Below, piece by piece: positions 49,730 to 60,840 of a stretch of 64,000 nt of DNA (the stretch's first letter is position 1; every line of letters begins with the position of its first letter). The notes under the pieces were generated by a model, which did no database searches, was not told where the DNA came from, and saw nothing but the letters and a program-made list of their open reading frames with translations. Source of the DNA: Cocos nucifera. Lineage: Eukaryota; Streptophyta; Magnoliopsida; Arecales; Arecaceae. Location of the stretch: positions 496,001-560,000 of the forward strand of contig QRFJ01000303.1 of NCBI GenBank assembly GCA_006176705.1, given 5' to 3'. The position numbers and the translations under genes were made by a program.

Positions 49730-50583
49730 CCCCATAAAACCTCTCCTTTTTCTTGTCTCGTGGTCCCGGATGGGCATCGGATCCATGGCTTCCTCTTATT
49801 CCAAAAGCAATCAAATCTTCTCCAACCCAAGTACATTTAGGACACCAATCAGCCGGCAAAGCGCAACAACGTACATCGACGTGAAGCGGTATGTTCCCGT
49901 TCCCCCTGCATGCAACTTCTTCGCTCTCTATTGATCGTTGCTGGTATATGAGCTCTTTCTTTGGCAGCCACTGCGTCTGCTCTATGATCAAGCTTCGTAG
50001 CGAGAATATGTCTGTCATGACCGAGAGGAAGCTGTTCATAGCGAAGGCCAAAGCAAGCTCAGATGGTCCGCCGGAGACATCGAGTGCCAAAAGCACGGAA
50101 AAGAAGGGAACCATCGTTGGTGCACCGTCGTTGATCGTCGGAACCAGCATTGGCTCGGGAATCCTTGCTCTCCCTCAGAGAACCTCTCCTGCTGTACTCT
50201 CTTTCCCTCTCTCTCTCTCTCGCGGATAATAAGAATATTATAGCTTTTTTTTTTTTCTGTTTTGCCATCAAGATAAGACAATCTAAGTAATTTTATTTGA
50301 TGATATTCCATCCATAAAATATGAAAAAAAAAAAAAAAAACTATCACATAAAAAACGATCCAAAAAGCGAAAAGTGTCATTTTTGAAAACCTTTTTTTAA
50401 ACAAATCATGATTAGTGGCTTTCACAGACCTACACAAACAAAATTGATAGGATTTAAAACTCAGTCCAAGGCCAAAATCATCGATTAATGAATGAGATTG
50501 ATCGAGAACCCTTTTTTCTTGTTCCTTTAAGAAATGTTTTCTTGTTCCTTGGATATCTTTGATTATAAACTTTAGGTTGATTT

Positions 50584-52157
50584 TATTATTACAGAATCTA
50601 GTTGACGTCGGATCGAGTTGGAGTCGAGAAAGATGAAATCGTCGCCGATGATCTACAAAATAAAAATCCATCCGGAGTTGATGATAGTGGCTCCGACAGA
50701 ATTCTTCGACGATCAAGTCAGCTCTTCTGGCCAACAAAAATAGAGTGCTCAGATAGAAATTCAACAGAGTTTCGGAAAGAAAAAGAGAGCTTAAAAAAAA
50801 CATATCTGGAGGATTCTTTTTATAGATGCTGTAGCCACTTGATAGTGACAGTTGCAGCCACTTGGTAACGGGTCGCTCGAGGCTTGGTGAAGTCTGTCAG
50901 AAAGGAGGGCACCGCCTGTAGCGCCGTCTGCAGCAGATTGATAATGACAGCTATCGCCGCTTAGTAGTGGATCACTGTCGCCTGCAGCAGACCGATAGTG
51001 ACGACCGCGGCCGTCCGATACTGAGCTGCTCGGGGCCGTCTGGAAGGATGAAGAGCTGTGACGTATATCAATTACAGAGGAGTTCAGACTTCCAAAGAAA
51101 ATACAGCTAGAGGGGATCATCTGGAAGGAATGCTAGCTGAAGGAGAAGTCCAGAAGGAGTTTGGCTCTTGTAGAGATTCGACTGAAGGAGAGATACGGAA
51201 GGAGTTCGACTTTTATAGAAGTCCGATTGAAGGAGAAGCTCGGAAAGAGTTCGGCTTTTGTGGAAATCCGACTGAAGGAGAGATACGGAAGGAGTTCGGC
51301 TTCTGTAAAAGTCCAACTGAAAGAGAAGCTTGGAAAAAGTTTGGCTCCCGTAGAAGACTGACTGAAGGAGGAATTTGGAAGGAGTTCGGCTCCCATAGGA
51401 GTCCGATTGAAGGAGAGATCCAAAAGAAGTTTGACTTCTGTAGGAACTTGATTGAAGGAGGGATCCGAAAGGAGTTCAGCTTTCGTAAGAGTCCGATTGA
51501 AGAAGAAATTTAGGAGGAGTTTAGCTTCCGTAGGAACTTGACTGAAGGAGAAATTCGGAAGGAGTTCGACTGAAGGAGGGATCCAGAAGGACTTTGACTT
51601 TTATAGAAACTTGATTGAAGAAGGGATCCGGAAGAAGTTCGGCTCGCATAGGAGTCCGACTGAAGGAGGAGTCCGAGAGGAGTTTGGCTTCCATAGGAGT
51701 CCGACTGAAGGAGGAATCCGAAAGAAGTTCAGATCCCGTAGGAGTCCAATTGAAGGAGGGATCCAAAAGAAGTTTGGCTCCTATGGGAATTTGACTGAAG
51801 GAGAGATCCGGAAGGAGTTCGGCTTTCGTAGGAGTCCGACTGAAGGAGTCTGGGAGAAGTTTGGCTTCCATAGGAGTCCGACTGAAGATAAGATCCGAAA
51901 GAAGTTTGGCTCCCGTAGGAACTTGACAGAAGGAGAAGTTCAGAAGAAGTTCGACTTTCATAGGAGTCCGACTGAAGGAGAAATCTTAAAGGAGTTCGAT
52001 CACTGGAGGAGTTTGGTTGGGGCTTGACCATTGAGGAGTTCGGTTGGGGTTCGGCCGCTAGAGAAAGAATTTTCGATTGAAGCTCTTTCGTGATTACCAG
52101 CTGCATTAGGCTAAGCATCAGACTGGACTTCGATGGGAGTGGAGTTTATCTCCAATA
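50584..52157 (-). repeat. Left LTR of composite (minus)
   Basis: 1574 bp. About 51130-52020 is an array of some 20 units of 45 bp ('ggagttcggctcccatagga' with 'gtccgactgaaggag'). Because 45 is a multiple of three, long frames with 15-residue repeats run through both strands; these are not genes. TATA box (minus) at 50817-50824. The inner end abuts a polypurine tract (minus sense gtgggaggactat). Confidence 0.85.
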
Positions 52158-52236
52158 ATAGTCCTCCCACTCTCGAGTTCGAAACTCGAAGAAAGAAAGT
52201 ACAAAAAGGATGACTGTCGAAGTCCTCTTCAAGGCT

Positions 52237-52860
52237 CTACATCAGTTCAGATTGAAGCTCGAAGGAGATCTTATCTTCAGCCAAGATTGACGTTGAAGTT
52301 AAAGCTCGTGGAGATCCTATCTCCAGTCGAGGTTCAGAAAGATCTTGTCTTTTGTTGATGTTGCGGTTGAAGCTTATGGGAGATCTTATCTTCAATCGAG
52401 GTTGAAGAAGATCTTCTCTCCTATTTATGTAGACTTTGAAGCTCGGAGAAGATCTTATCTTTAGCCGTGGTTGAAGTTGTAGTTGAAGCTCAGGGGAGAT
52501 CTTATCTCCAGTCAAGATTGAAAAAGATCTTATCTTCTATTAATGTAGACTTTGAAGCTCGAAAGAGATCTTATCTCCAGCCAAGATTGAAGTTGTAGTT
52601 GAAGCTCGGGGGAGATCTTATCTCCAGTAAAGGTTGAAGGAGATCTTATCTCCTGTTGACGTAGACTTTGAAGCTCGGAAGAAATCTTATCTCCAGCCGA
52701 GGTTGAAGTTGAAGTTGAAGTTTGAGAGAGATCTTATCTCCAATCGAGGTTGAAGGAGATCTTATCTCCTATTGATGTAGACTTTGAAGCTCGGAGGAGA
52801 TCTTATCTCCAGCCGAGGTTGAAGGAGATCTTATCTCCTATTGTTGTCGGACACAATGGG
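52237..52860 (-). repeat. 'gagatcttatctcc' array in composite
   Basis: About 10-12 units containing 'gagatcttatctcc' and 'gaggttgaag' or 'gtagactttgaagctcgg'. Same array type and place as 13440-14295 in element B. Confidence 0.88.
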
Positions 52861-53334
52861 GGCTGTTGTCGGGATCTTTTCTCTCATCCCATCTAAAATG
52901 AACGAGGCCTTCGATTTTTCTTACGTTAGGATGAGATTCTCCTCCTGTTCCTAACGGATAGTGGGGGCACATAAGGACCATTGTCAGGGCCTCTCCCCCC
53001 ATCTCGTCTAAAATGAATGAGGCCTTCGACTTTACTCGCATTAAGATGAGGTCCTCCTCCTATTTCTAATGGACTATGGGAGCACATAAGAACCGTTGTC
53101 AGGGCCTCTCACCCTATCTCGTCTAAAATGAACGAGACCTTCGACTTTGCTCGTGTTAGGATGAGATTCTTCTCCTATTCCTAACGGACTGTGGAGGCAC
53201 ATAAGGGCCGTTGTTAGGATCTCTCCTTCCATCTTGTCTAAAATGAACGAGGCCTTCGACTTGCTCATGTTAGGACGAGGTTCTCTTTTTATTTTTAACA
53301 TGACCACTATTGATTGCTTCTTTTCTATCATCAC
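52838..53334 (-). repeat. 115-bp array in composite
   Basis: About four inverted copies of the unit found eight times at 3481-4380 ('aaaatgaacgaggccttcga', 'ggatgagattctcctcc'). It confirms that element A and the composite are one family. Confidence 0.9.
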
Positions 53335-53559
53335 ATGATTTTTGCAACAAGAAACGATAATGTCGAAATGAAAAAATTTTATTATTGAAAAATTACTGGT
53401 AGTACATCCTCAGATTTTTTGAGTTTCAAGATCGTAGGAGCGTTGTTCCTCCAAGCTTCTTTAGGCGATAAGTTTCAAGCCAGACGACCTCTACCACTTC
53501 ATACGGGCCTTCCCAATTTGGAATAATTTCTCCTGAGTTTGAGGCTGAGAGATGGCGGC

Positions 53560-54650
53560 TCGCCGAAGCACTAAGTCTCCCACTTTGAATGTTTTACTTC
53601 TGACTTTGGAGTTATAATATCGAGCCACCCTTCGTTCGTAGGCCACCATCCGAACCTGGGCTTTCTCTCTTTTTTTTTTAGTAGATCGAGGTTGGCTCTG
53701 AGATCTCGTGGATTATGTTGCTCATTGAAGATGACGACCCGTGCTGATGGGAGTTTAAGCTTGATTGGTATGACTATCTCCGTTTCAAAGGCTAAGACGA
53801 ATGGTGTTTTCTCAGTCGATGACCTTTGAGTAGTTCGATACGTCCAGAGGATGTGGTAGAGTTCGTCCACCCAGGCCCCCTTTGCTCTATCGAGCCTCAT
53901 CTTGATGTCTTGCAGCAAAGTTCAGTTGGTCACTTCAATTTTTTCATTTGCCTGTGGGTGAGCTAACGATGTGAAGAGGTGGAAGATGTTTAGGTCTTCG
54001 CAGAACTCGGCAAACCTCATCCCGATGAACTATCGCTCATTATCAGTTATGAGAGTTTGGGACAGACCGAACCGGCAAACTATTGACTTTCAGACGAAGT
54101 CCTGTATCTTGGCCTCGATAATTTTTGCTAGTGGTTTAGCTTCGACCCATTTGATGAAGCAGTCAATCGCGATCAGGAGGAACTTTCGTTGCCCAGACGC
54201 CGTTGAAAAAGGGTCAAGTATGTCCATTCCCCATTGCGCAAATGGTCAAGGTGCACTTAGCGAAGTAAGCTCGGAGGCTGGCTGTCTTTATACGTTTGCA
54301 TTCTTCTGACAGTGGTTACATTTCTTAACATACTCCACAGAATCATAATACAAGGTCGGCCAATAGTACTCTTGCCAAAGTACTTTTGTGACATGGACCT
54401 GGCTCCTACGTGTTTTCCATAGATTCTCTCGTGCACTATCTATAATGCGAAGTTAGCCTCTGAAGGCCGAAGACATCTCAGCAGCGGTAGAGAATATGAC
54501 CTCTTATACAACTTGCCCTCGTACAAAACGTATCGGAAGGCTTGATTTTTAAGTTTTCGAGCTTCTTTTGGATCACGAGAAAAAACTTTCTCCTTGAGGT
54601 AGACAACCAATGGATCAATCCAGCTCGGCTCAAGCTCCATTTGCATAACG
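53560..54650 (-). pseudogene. Integrase of composite gypsy
   Basis: Minus-strand frame 53918-53571 carries the C-terminal part of the integrase core: RLDRAKGAWVDELYHILW, TYRTTQRSSTEKTPF, then FNEQHNPRDLRANLDLL. Upstream, 54646-54440 has the lead-in to the zinc region (WIDPLVVYLKEKVFSRDPKE, then YEGKLYKRSYS). Between the two frames, catalytic-core text is scattered over several frames. Non-functional. Confidence 0.82.
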
Positions 54651-54869
54651 ACCTATGATTTCTCTAAGCTTAGGCATTTCAGAGTCTCAAAAAATACTTT
54701 TTTTGATAGTTCGACTGGGGCTGAAGTGGCCAATTTAGAAAGAAAGTCGGCTCCTATATTTTCTACCCTCGGGATTGTTGAATGCCAAAACTATCGAAGA
54801 TTGGGGTCAAATCCTTTACTTTCTCCAGATACTTCATCATACTTTTCTCTCGTGCTTCGTTATTACCAC

Positions 54870-55392
54870 TAACTTGACTGACCACTAATTAAAAATCATT
54901 ATAGACTTAGAGTCGATTTACTTTTAACTCTCTTACTATTTTTAATCCGACGATCAGTACTTCATACTCAGCCCCATTATTAGTTGCGAAGAATTTGAAG
55001 CATAGTGCGTACTCGGCGACGACTTCCTCGGGGCTGATTAAGACTAACCCCGCATCTGCTCCAGCGGACTTGGATGAACCATCCACGTATAGAGCCCAAA
55101 AGCCTTCGAAATGATCGACACTCTCTTCGGAGAGGCTCGGTTACGATAGCAGAGCGCCGGTCTCATTCTGTTCAAGCTCAACTTCAGCTGGGATGGTACA
55201 TTCTATTACAAAATTTGCCAATATCTAGACTTTGATCGATGGCTAAGGTTAATAGTTGATATCAAATTTTGTGAGCTTGATTGTCCATTTTGCGATTCTC
55301 CCGGAAGCGTCCATTCAATGAAGAACTGCTTTTATTGGTTGGTCTGTGAGGATCGTTATAATTAGAAGAGAGTAAATCAATTTTTCTAGCGC
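54870..55392 (-). pseudogene. RNase H region of composite gypsy
   Basis: Minus-strand text begins near 55380 with TILTDQPIKAVLH and IAKWTIKLTKFDINY. At about 55095-54900 an RNase H domain follows: ALYVDGSSKSAGADAGLVLI, then ATNNGAEYEVLIVGLKI. It stops at the junction with the right LTR at about 55393; the RT that should precede it is missing. Confidence 0.82.
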
Positions 55393-55398
55393 CACTAT

Positions 55399-56693
55399 TA
55401 TTGGGGACAAACTCCGCTCCTACTGAAGTCTAACCTAGTACTTAGCCTAATGCAGCTGGTAATCACGAAAGAGGTTTAATCGAAAATTCTCTTTCCAGCA
55501 GCCAAACCCCAGTCGAACTCCTCAATGGTCAAGCCCCAACCGAACTCCTCCAGCGGTCAAACTCCTTCCGGATCCCTCCTTCAGTCAAATTCCTATAGGA
55601 GCCAAACTCCTTTCGAACTTCTCCTTTAATTGGACTCCTATGGAAGCCAAACTCCTTTCGAATCCCTCCTTCAGTCGGACTCCTATAGGAGCCAAACTCT
55701 TTCCGGATTTCTCCTTCTGTCAAGTTCCTACAGGAGTCGAACTTCTTTCGGATCCCTCCTTCAGTCGGACTCCTACGGAAGCTGAACTCCTTCTGAATTC
55801 CTCCTTCAGTCGGACTCCTATGGGAGTCAAACTCTTCCTAGACTCCTCCTTCAGTCAGATTCTTATGGAAGCTGAACTCCTTCCGGATCCCTTCTTTAGT
55901 CAAGTTCCTACGGGAGCCGAACTCCTTCGGAATTCCTCTTTCAATCGGACTCCTACGAAAGCCGAACTCCTTCCGAGCTTCTCCTTCAGTCGGACTTCTA
56001 CAGGAGTCGAACTCTTTCTGCATCTCTCCTTTAGTCGGATTTCCACAGGAGCCGAACTCCTTTTGAGCTTCTCCTTCAGTCGGACTTCTATAGAAGCCAA
56101 ACTCCTTCCGTATCTCTCCTTCAGTCGAATCTCTACAGGAGTTGAACTCCTCCTTCACCTAACGTTCCTCCCGGATGATTTTCTCTAGCCGTATTATTTT
56201 TGGGAGTCCGAACTCCTCTGAAATTGATATACGTCATAGCTCTTCACCCCTCCATGCGGCCTTGAGTGACTCAGCATCGAACGACCGTGGCCGTCACTAT
56301 TGGTCTACTGCAGGCAACAGCGATCCGCTACCAGGCAGCGATGGCTGTCACCATCAATCTAATGCAGGCGGCGTCCTCCTCCCTGACAGACTCCATCAGA
56401 CCTCGAGCGGCCCACTACCAGGCGGCTGCAACTGTCACTATCAATCCGCTACAAGCTCCGTCTATAAAAAAGATCCTCTAGATATATTTTCTCTAAGCTT
56501 TCTTCTCCTTTCTGAAATTCTGTCGAATTCTTTTCTAAGCATTCCATTTTTATTGGTCAGAAGAGCTGACTTGATCATCGAAGAGTCCCATCGGAGCGAT
56601 TTCGAACGAAACTTTATTTTATAAGTCATCGACGATGACCTCATCTTTCTCAACTTTAATACGATCCGGCGTCAATTAGATTATGTAACAATA
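55399..56693 (+). repeat. Right LTR of composite (plus)
   Basis: 1295 bp, starting TATTGGGGACAAACTCC and ending AACAATA. It carries the same 45-bp array (about 55530-56160) and a TATA box at 56463-56470. The bases 'cactat' before it equal the end of the family's polypurine tract. So the junction with the inverted pol lies at or just before the U3 start. Confidence 0.82.
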
Positions 56694-57651
56694 GGTTTGT
56701 TAATAGGTGCTAAATTATAAATAGCCTTAGCTCGAATGCCGGACTGGCAATGTGATATGATGCAGGGTTTCATTCCGAGTGCGGTATCGATGATCGTATG
56801 CTGGGTGTTTCTGGTGATCGAGGCCCTGCTGCTGGCCGAAACGAACATCCAACCGAGGAATTAAGGAGGAGAGGAAAGATGAGGGGCGAGGGGGTGATCT
56901 GGAGGTCCTGTCTCTTAGGACGATGGCCCAAGGCACGCTGGGAGAGTGGGGAGGCAACTTGGCCACAATCACCTACCTTTTCTTGGCTTATACTTCCACG
57001 GTGGCCTACACCTCCAAATCTGGGGAAGTCCTTTCTCGCTTGGTCGCCCTCCCTGCTTCCATCTCAGGCAACCTTTTCACTCTCCTCGTGGCACTCCTCA
57101 TATTGCTTGGAGGGACTCGCATAACGGATCAAGTAAATCGTTGGTTGACAGCTTCCATGATAGGTCGGGCAACAACATCATTTCTTGTCTTTCTTTCTTT
57201 TTTCCTCCGAGAAAGATCCATTCATTCATGATCTTATATATGTTTCAAGGCACACGTTTACAGGTTTATTGGTGGCCATTGAGGTTGTGGCCATCTCGTT
57301 TGGTGGTGGTTCATATATTCCAATGGCGATATCCAACCGGGAAAAGGTTCCACCAACAATCCCGGTGATCATCTTCTCACTCGTGTATCATGACATCGCA
57401 CCTGGTAATTACTATTACTAGAATGGTTTAAGCATGAAATTAATAGCTTAGTGACCGGAGCCAATGGTGACTTTTGATTCCGCAGTTATTTGTGCATATC
57501 TTGGTGGTGATCTTCCGCGAGTGAGGTTCTCAATAATATCGGGCAGTCTTGTGCCATTGCTCGCTTTACTTGTTTGGGATGATATTGCGCTCAGCCCCTC
57601 CTCACATTTTGATGGTGATGGTACTGCTGACCCCCTGGACTTGCTTACAAG

Positions 57652-58429
57652 GTATGGGAACCATTTCTCTCCATTTGTGGTCGTTAATGAGATCCATGGA
57701 AAACCAAAGAATGATCTGCACGACTTTTGCATATCTTAAATATTTATCAGACTTTACAGTCATCACAACTCTTAACGGAGACCAATTCGTCACTTGGACA
57801 AAAGCTACAGCAGAAACAAAATATAAAAAGTCACCAAAAAGATGTCCAATTGAGTGAAGTCATGTTGAGGCAGCCCATAGGCTCGACCTTATTTCTTAAT
57901 TCATTTATAACAAGTTCATAACGATTCAGACCAGCACTTACCTTACAAAAAATTCATGGCCTATACAAAATACATGGCATGCATCGTAAGCTAATTTTAT
58001 TTCCCATGCTTCAATATTAAAACGTTATTAGAATAAGCATATTATACGTGAAAAAGGTAAATTTCTACTAAACTACCTTTGTGTGCTCAAAATGTCCCAC
58101 TTAAGAATCTTCAATTAAAGGATGCCAAAGCAAGTTCTGAACTTAGAAGTAGTAGAATTCTTAAGAATCCATACCAAGTCTAGGTGATAGAGGCTAGTAC
58201 CGATGCTAGCCAAAAAAAAAATTAAAAAAAATAGTTAGTAACAAAACTAACCATAAAAAAAAATCTGAGCCTATAAATTAGTACTGATACTGGTTCTAAC
58301 GGATAGATAAGAAAACGAGGAGAATAGATTAGTTACCCAAGACATATAAACTTAAAGTCCCGTTCCCTCAAGTCTTAGAAGCAGGCTCTTCCCGTAAAAA
58401 ATAAGAATGCAACGAGGAGCTAATAGAAC
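57652..58429 (+). other. Possible intron and spacer, no exon found
   Basis: Starts with a GT donor (57652) after exon 5 of the permease-like gene. I searched for the missing C-terminal membrane segments here and in the rest of the window and saw none. Confidence 0.45.
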
Positions 58430-60840
58430 TATTTAAACAAGTTCATATTAATTTACCCCTCCTCGATGCAATTCAACATGTCCTGATCTATGCTAAATTT
58501 CTTAAGAAACTTTGTATTCAAAAGCATGAGCCACGAACTATTAAAAGAATTATGCTGTCTGAGAATGTAAGTGCAGTCCTGTTAAATCCATTACCTCAGA
58601 AGATGAAAGACCCCGGTGCTCCTTTAATTTCATATGTTATAGGAGGCATTACCTTTAACCAAGTATTATTAGACTTAGGAGCTAGTGTGAACCTACTTCT
58701 AATCTCGGTTTATGAAAAATTTGGGATAGGAGAGCTTAAACTTACATCGGTTATTTTGCAATTAGCCGATAGATCTATAAAATACTATATGATTTAATTG
58801 AGGATGTTTTAGTTAGAATAGATAAATATTATTTTTCAGTAGACTTCCTCATACTTGATATGGAACCATCCCAAGAGCCGAACCAAAATTCCATAATCCT
58901 AGGTCATCCATCCTTAGCTACTGCCAATGCCAATATCAATTGTAAACTAGGAGCCATGAACATTTTCTTTTGAGGATCAAAAGATAAGAATAAATATTTT
59001 TAATGCCTCTAAGCACACTCAAGAAAAGAAAGACTACTTTGTAATCGATCAGATAGATGAGATAGTTTAATTTGATTTCTCCTTAGATTTAACCAAAAAT
59101 AATTTTTTAAATAAGCTTGTCAAAGAAACCCTAGATTAGGAGGTGAATATCCTGCTTAATTCACCTCACCCATCACATTCATTATCTTAGTCAATGAAAA
59201 TTGAGCCCTTACCTGAGCGAAAAATTGAACCATTATGTCCTTCAATTCAGACCCCACCACAACTTAAACTAAAATTTTTGCTTGAATTACTTACATATGT
59301 ATTTCTAGGATTAGAGAAAATCTTATCAGTAATCATTGCTTCTGAACTAACTCCTGAATAGAAAGTCTAAGTAGTAGATATTTTGAAAACATATAGGGAG
59401 GCCATAGATTGGACCATCGTAGATTTAAAAGGCATTAGTCTATCAATATGTATGCACCATATTTACACAAAAGATAATGCCAAACCAACTCGAGAAATGC
59501 AAAGATGGCTCAACCCTAATATGCAAGAAGTAGTTAAGAAAGAGGTAATTAAATGATTAGATGCTGGTATATATATCATATTTCTAACAACCACTGGGTG
59601 AGTCCTACACAAGTTGTTCCAAAAAATCTAAACTCACAATTGTCCACACTGACCATGGGGACCTAGTGTCAATACAACTTTCCACAGGGTGACGTGTCTG
59701 TATAGACCATAGAAAATAATACAGCCATCCGAAAAGATCACTTTTCGTTATCCTTTATTGATCAAATCCTGGTGAGACTAGCTGGCCAACAATATTTTAG
59801 CTTTCTAGATGGATACTCAGAAAATAATCAGATAGCAATCTATCTAGAAGACCAAAAAAAGATCATCTTCACATGTTCCTATGAAACTTTTGCTTTCTGT
59901 AGAATGCCCTTCGAACTGTGTAATGCACCTGCGATCTTTCAAAGGTACATAATATCAATATTTTCGAACACAATAGGAGATATTTTGAAAATATTCATGG
60001 ATAATTTTTTAGTTTTTGGAGAGTCTTTTGAGAGTTGCCTCAACAATTTGAAGAAATATTAAAATGATGTATTGAGGCTAATTTAGTTTTAAGTTGGAAA
60101 AAGAGCCACTTCATGGTTCAAGAGAGGATCGTTTTAGGATATATAGTATCTAAGAGAGGAATTAAGGTTGATAAAGTAAAAGTTGACCTAATTTCTAACT
60201 ACTTCATCCACTTTTGTCAAATAAATTCGATCCTTCCTTGTCCATGTAGGATTCTATCATCACTTCATCAAAGATTTTTCTAAGATTTCTCGTTCTTTAT
60301 GTAATCTAATAGATAATGTTGTTTCTTTTAACTTTGATGAAGATTGTCTTAAAGCTTATGAATTCTTGAGAGAAGCTGTGACCAAAGTCTTAATTATTCA
60401 ACCACTAAACTGGACACTACTTTTTAAAATTATGTGTGATGCTTCAGACTTTACCATAGGAACTGTCTTGGGCCAAAAGATAAATAAATATCCCGTAGTG
60501 ATCTATTATGCCAGTAGAACTCCGAATAAAGCTTAAATGAATCATACTACAATTGAAAAAGAGTTACTAGCGGTCCTAAAAAAATTTTGATCATATCTGC
60601 TAGGATCAAAATCATGATTTATTTAGATCATTCAAATTTAAGATACCTGCTCTCAAAGAAAGATACTAAACTATGATTGATTAGATGGATTTTATTGCTA
60701 CAAGAATTTGATATAGAAATTCAAGAGAAGAAGGAATCTGAAAATGTTATAGCAGATCATTTATCTAGGATCCTAATTAAAGATAGTGAACCTGCATCAA
60801 TCGAAGAATCTTTTCAGATGAGCAATTGTTAACAGTTTCA
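58430..60840 (+). mobile_element. Athila-like gypsy pol remnant
   Basis: Order: protease region (58552-58797, LDLGASVNLLLISVYEKFG and LQLADRSIKYY), RT (59440-60062, with MHHIYTKDNAKPTREMQRWL, then FAFCRMPFELCNAPAIFQRY), and RNase H (about 60600-60780, IYLDHSNLRYLLSKKDTK, IRWILLLQEFDIEIQEKKES, VIADHLSR). The RT active site reads FMDNF (59994-60008) instead of FMDDF, removing a metal-binding Asp. Integrase and LTRs are not identified. Stops are frequent. Confidence 0.87.

Larger units (their letters stand above)
50584..56693 (-). mobile_element. Gypsy composite with inverted LTRs
   Basis: Left LTR (50584-52157) reads on the minus strand and right LTR (55399-56693) on the plus strand, so both U5 ends face outward. 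Between them are the polypurine side, two tandem arrays and a partial pol, all minus strand, ending abruptly near 55393. Flanks gattt (50579-50583) and ggttt (56694-56698) differ at one base, as expected for one integration event. It occupies intron 2 of the permease-like gene; without it the intron would be about 460 bp. No gag, protease or RT is present. Confidence 0.8.
49785..57651 (+). pseudogene. Chloroplast Tyr/Trp permease-like gene, broken
   Basis: Resembles plastid proteins of the bacterial tyrosine/tryptophan permease family (aromatic amino acid-proton symport in bacteria). Exons: 49785-49888, 49968-50193, 56766-57163, 57264-57404, 57486-57651. The start MASSYSKSNQIFSNPS is Ser-rich, like a transit peptide. 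The first membrane segment holds GTSIGSGILALPQ, a family hallmark. Later parts include GFIPSAVSMIVCWVFLVIEA, QGTLGEWGGNLATITYLF, KVPPTIPVIIFSLVYHDIAP and VICAYLGGDLPRVR. Exon 3 is 398 nt; one base fewer would match the phases on both sides. It carries a stop at 56862-56864, so a single-base insertion is likely near 56850-56862. Intron 2 holds a 6.1-kb gypsy insertion. The C-terminal exons after 57651 are not found. The reading breaks only once, so a sequencing error could also explain the frameshift. Confidence 0.82.

Noticed and set aside
49662..50150. 162-codon minus-strand ORF opposite exons 1-2 of the permease-like gene
   Set aside because: Shadow of the coding exon; no domain, and the opposite strand has splice sites and a family motif.
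55640..56188. 182-codon ORF with SRTPTGAELLP-type repeats
   Set aside because: Falls entirely in the 45-bp array of an LTR; the repeat unit is a multiple of three, so it stays open by arithmetic.
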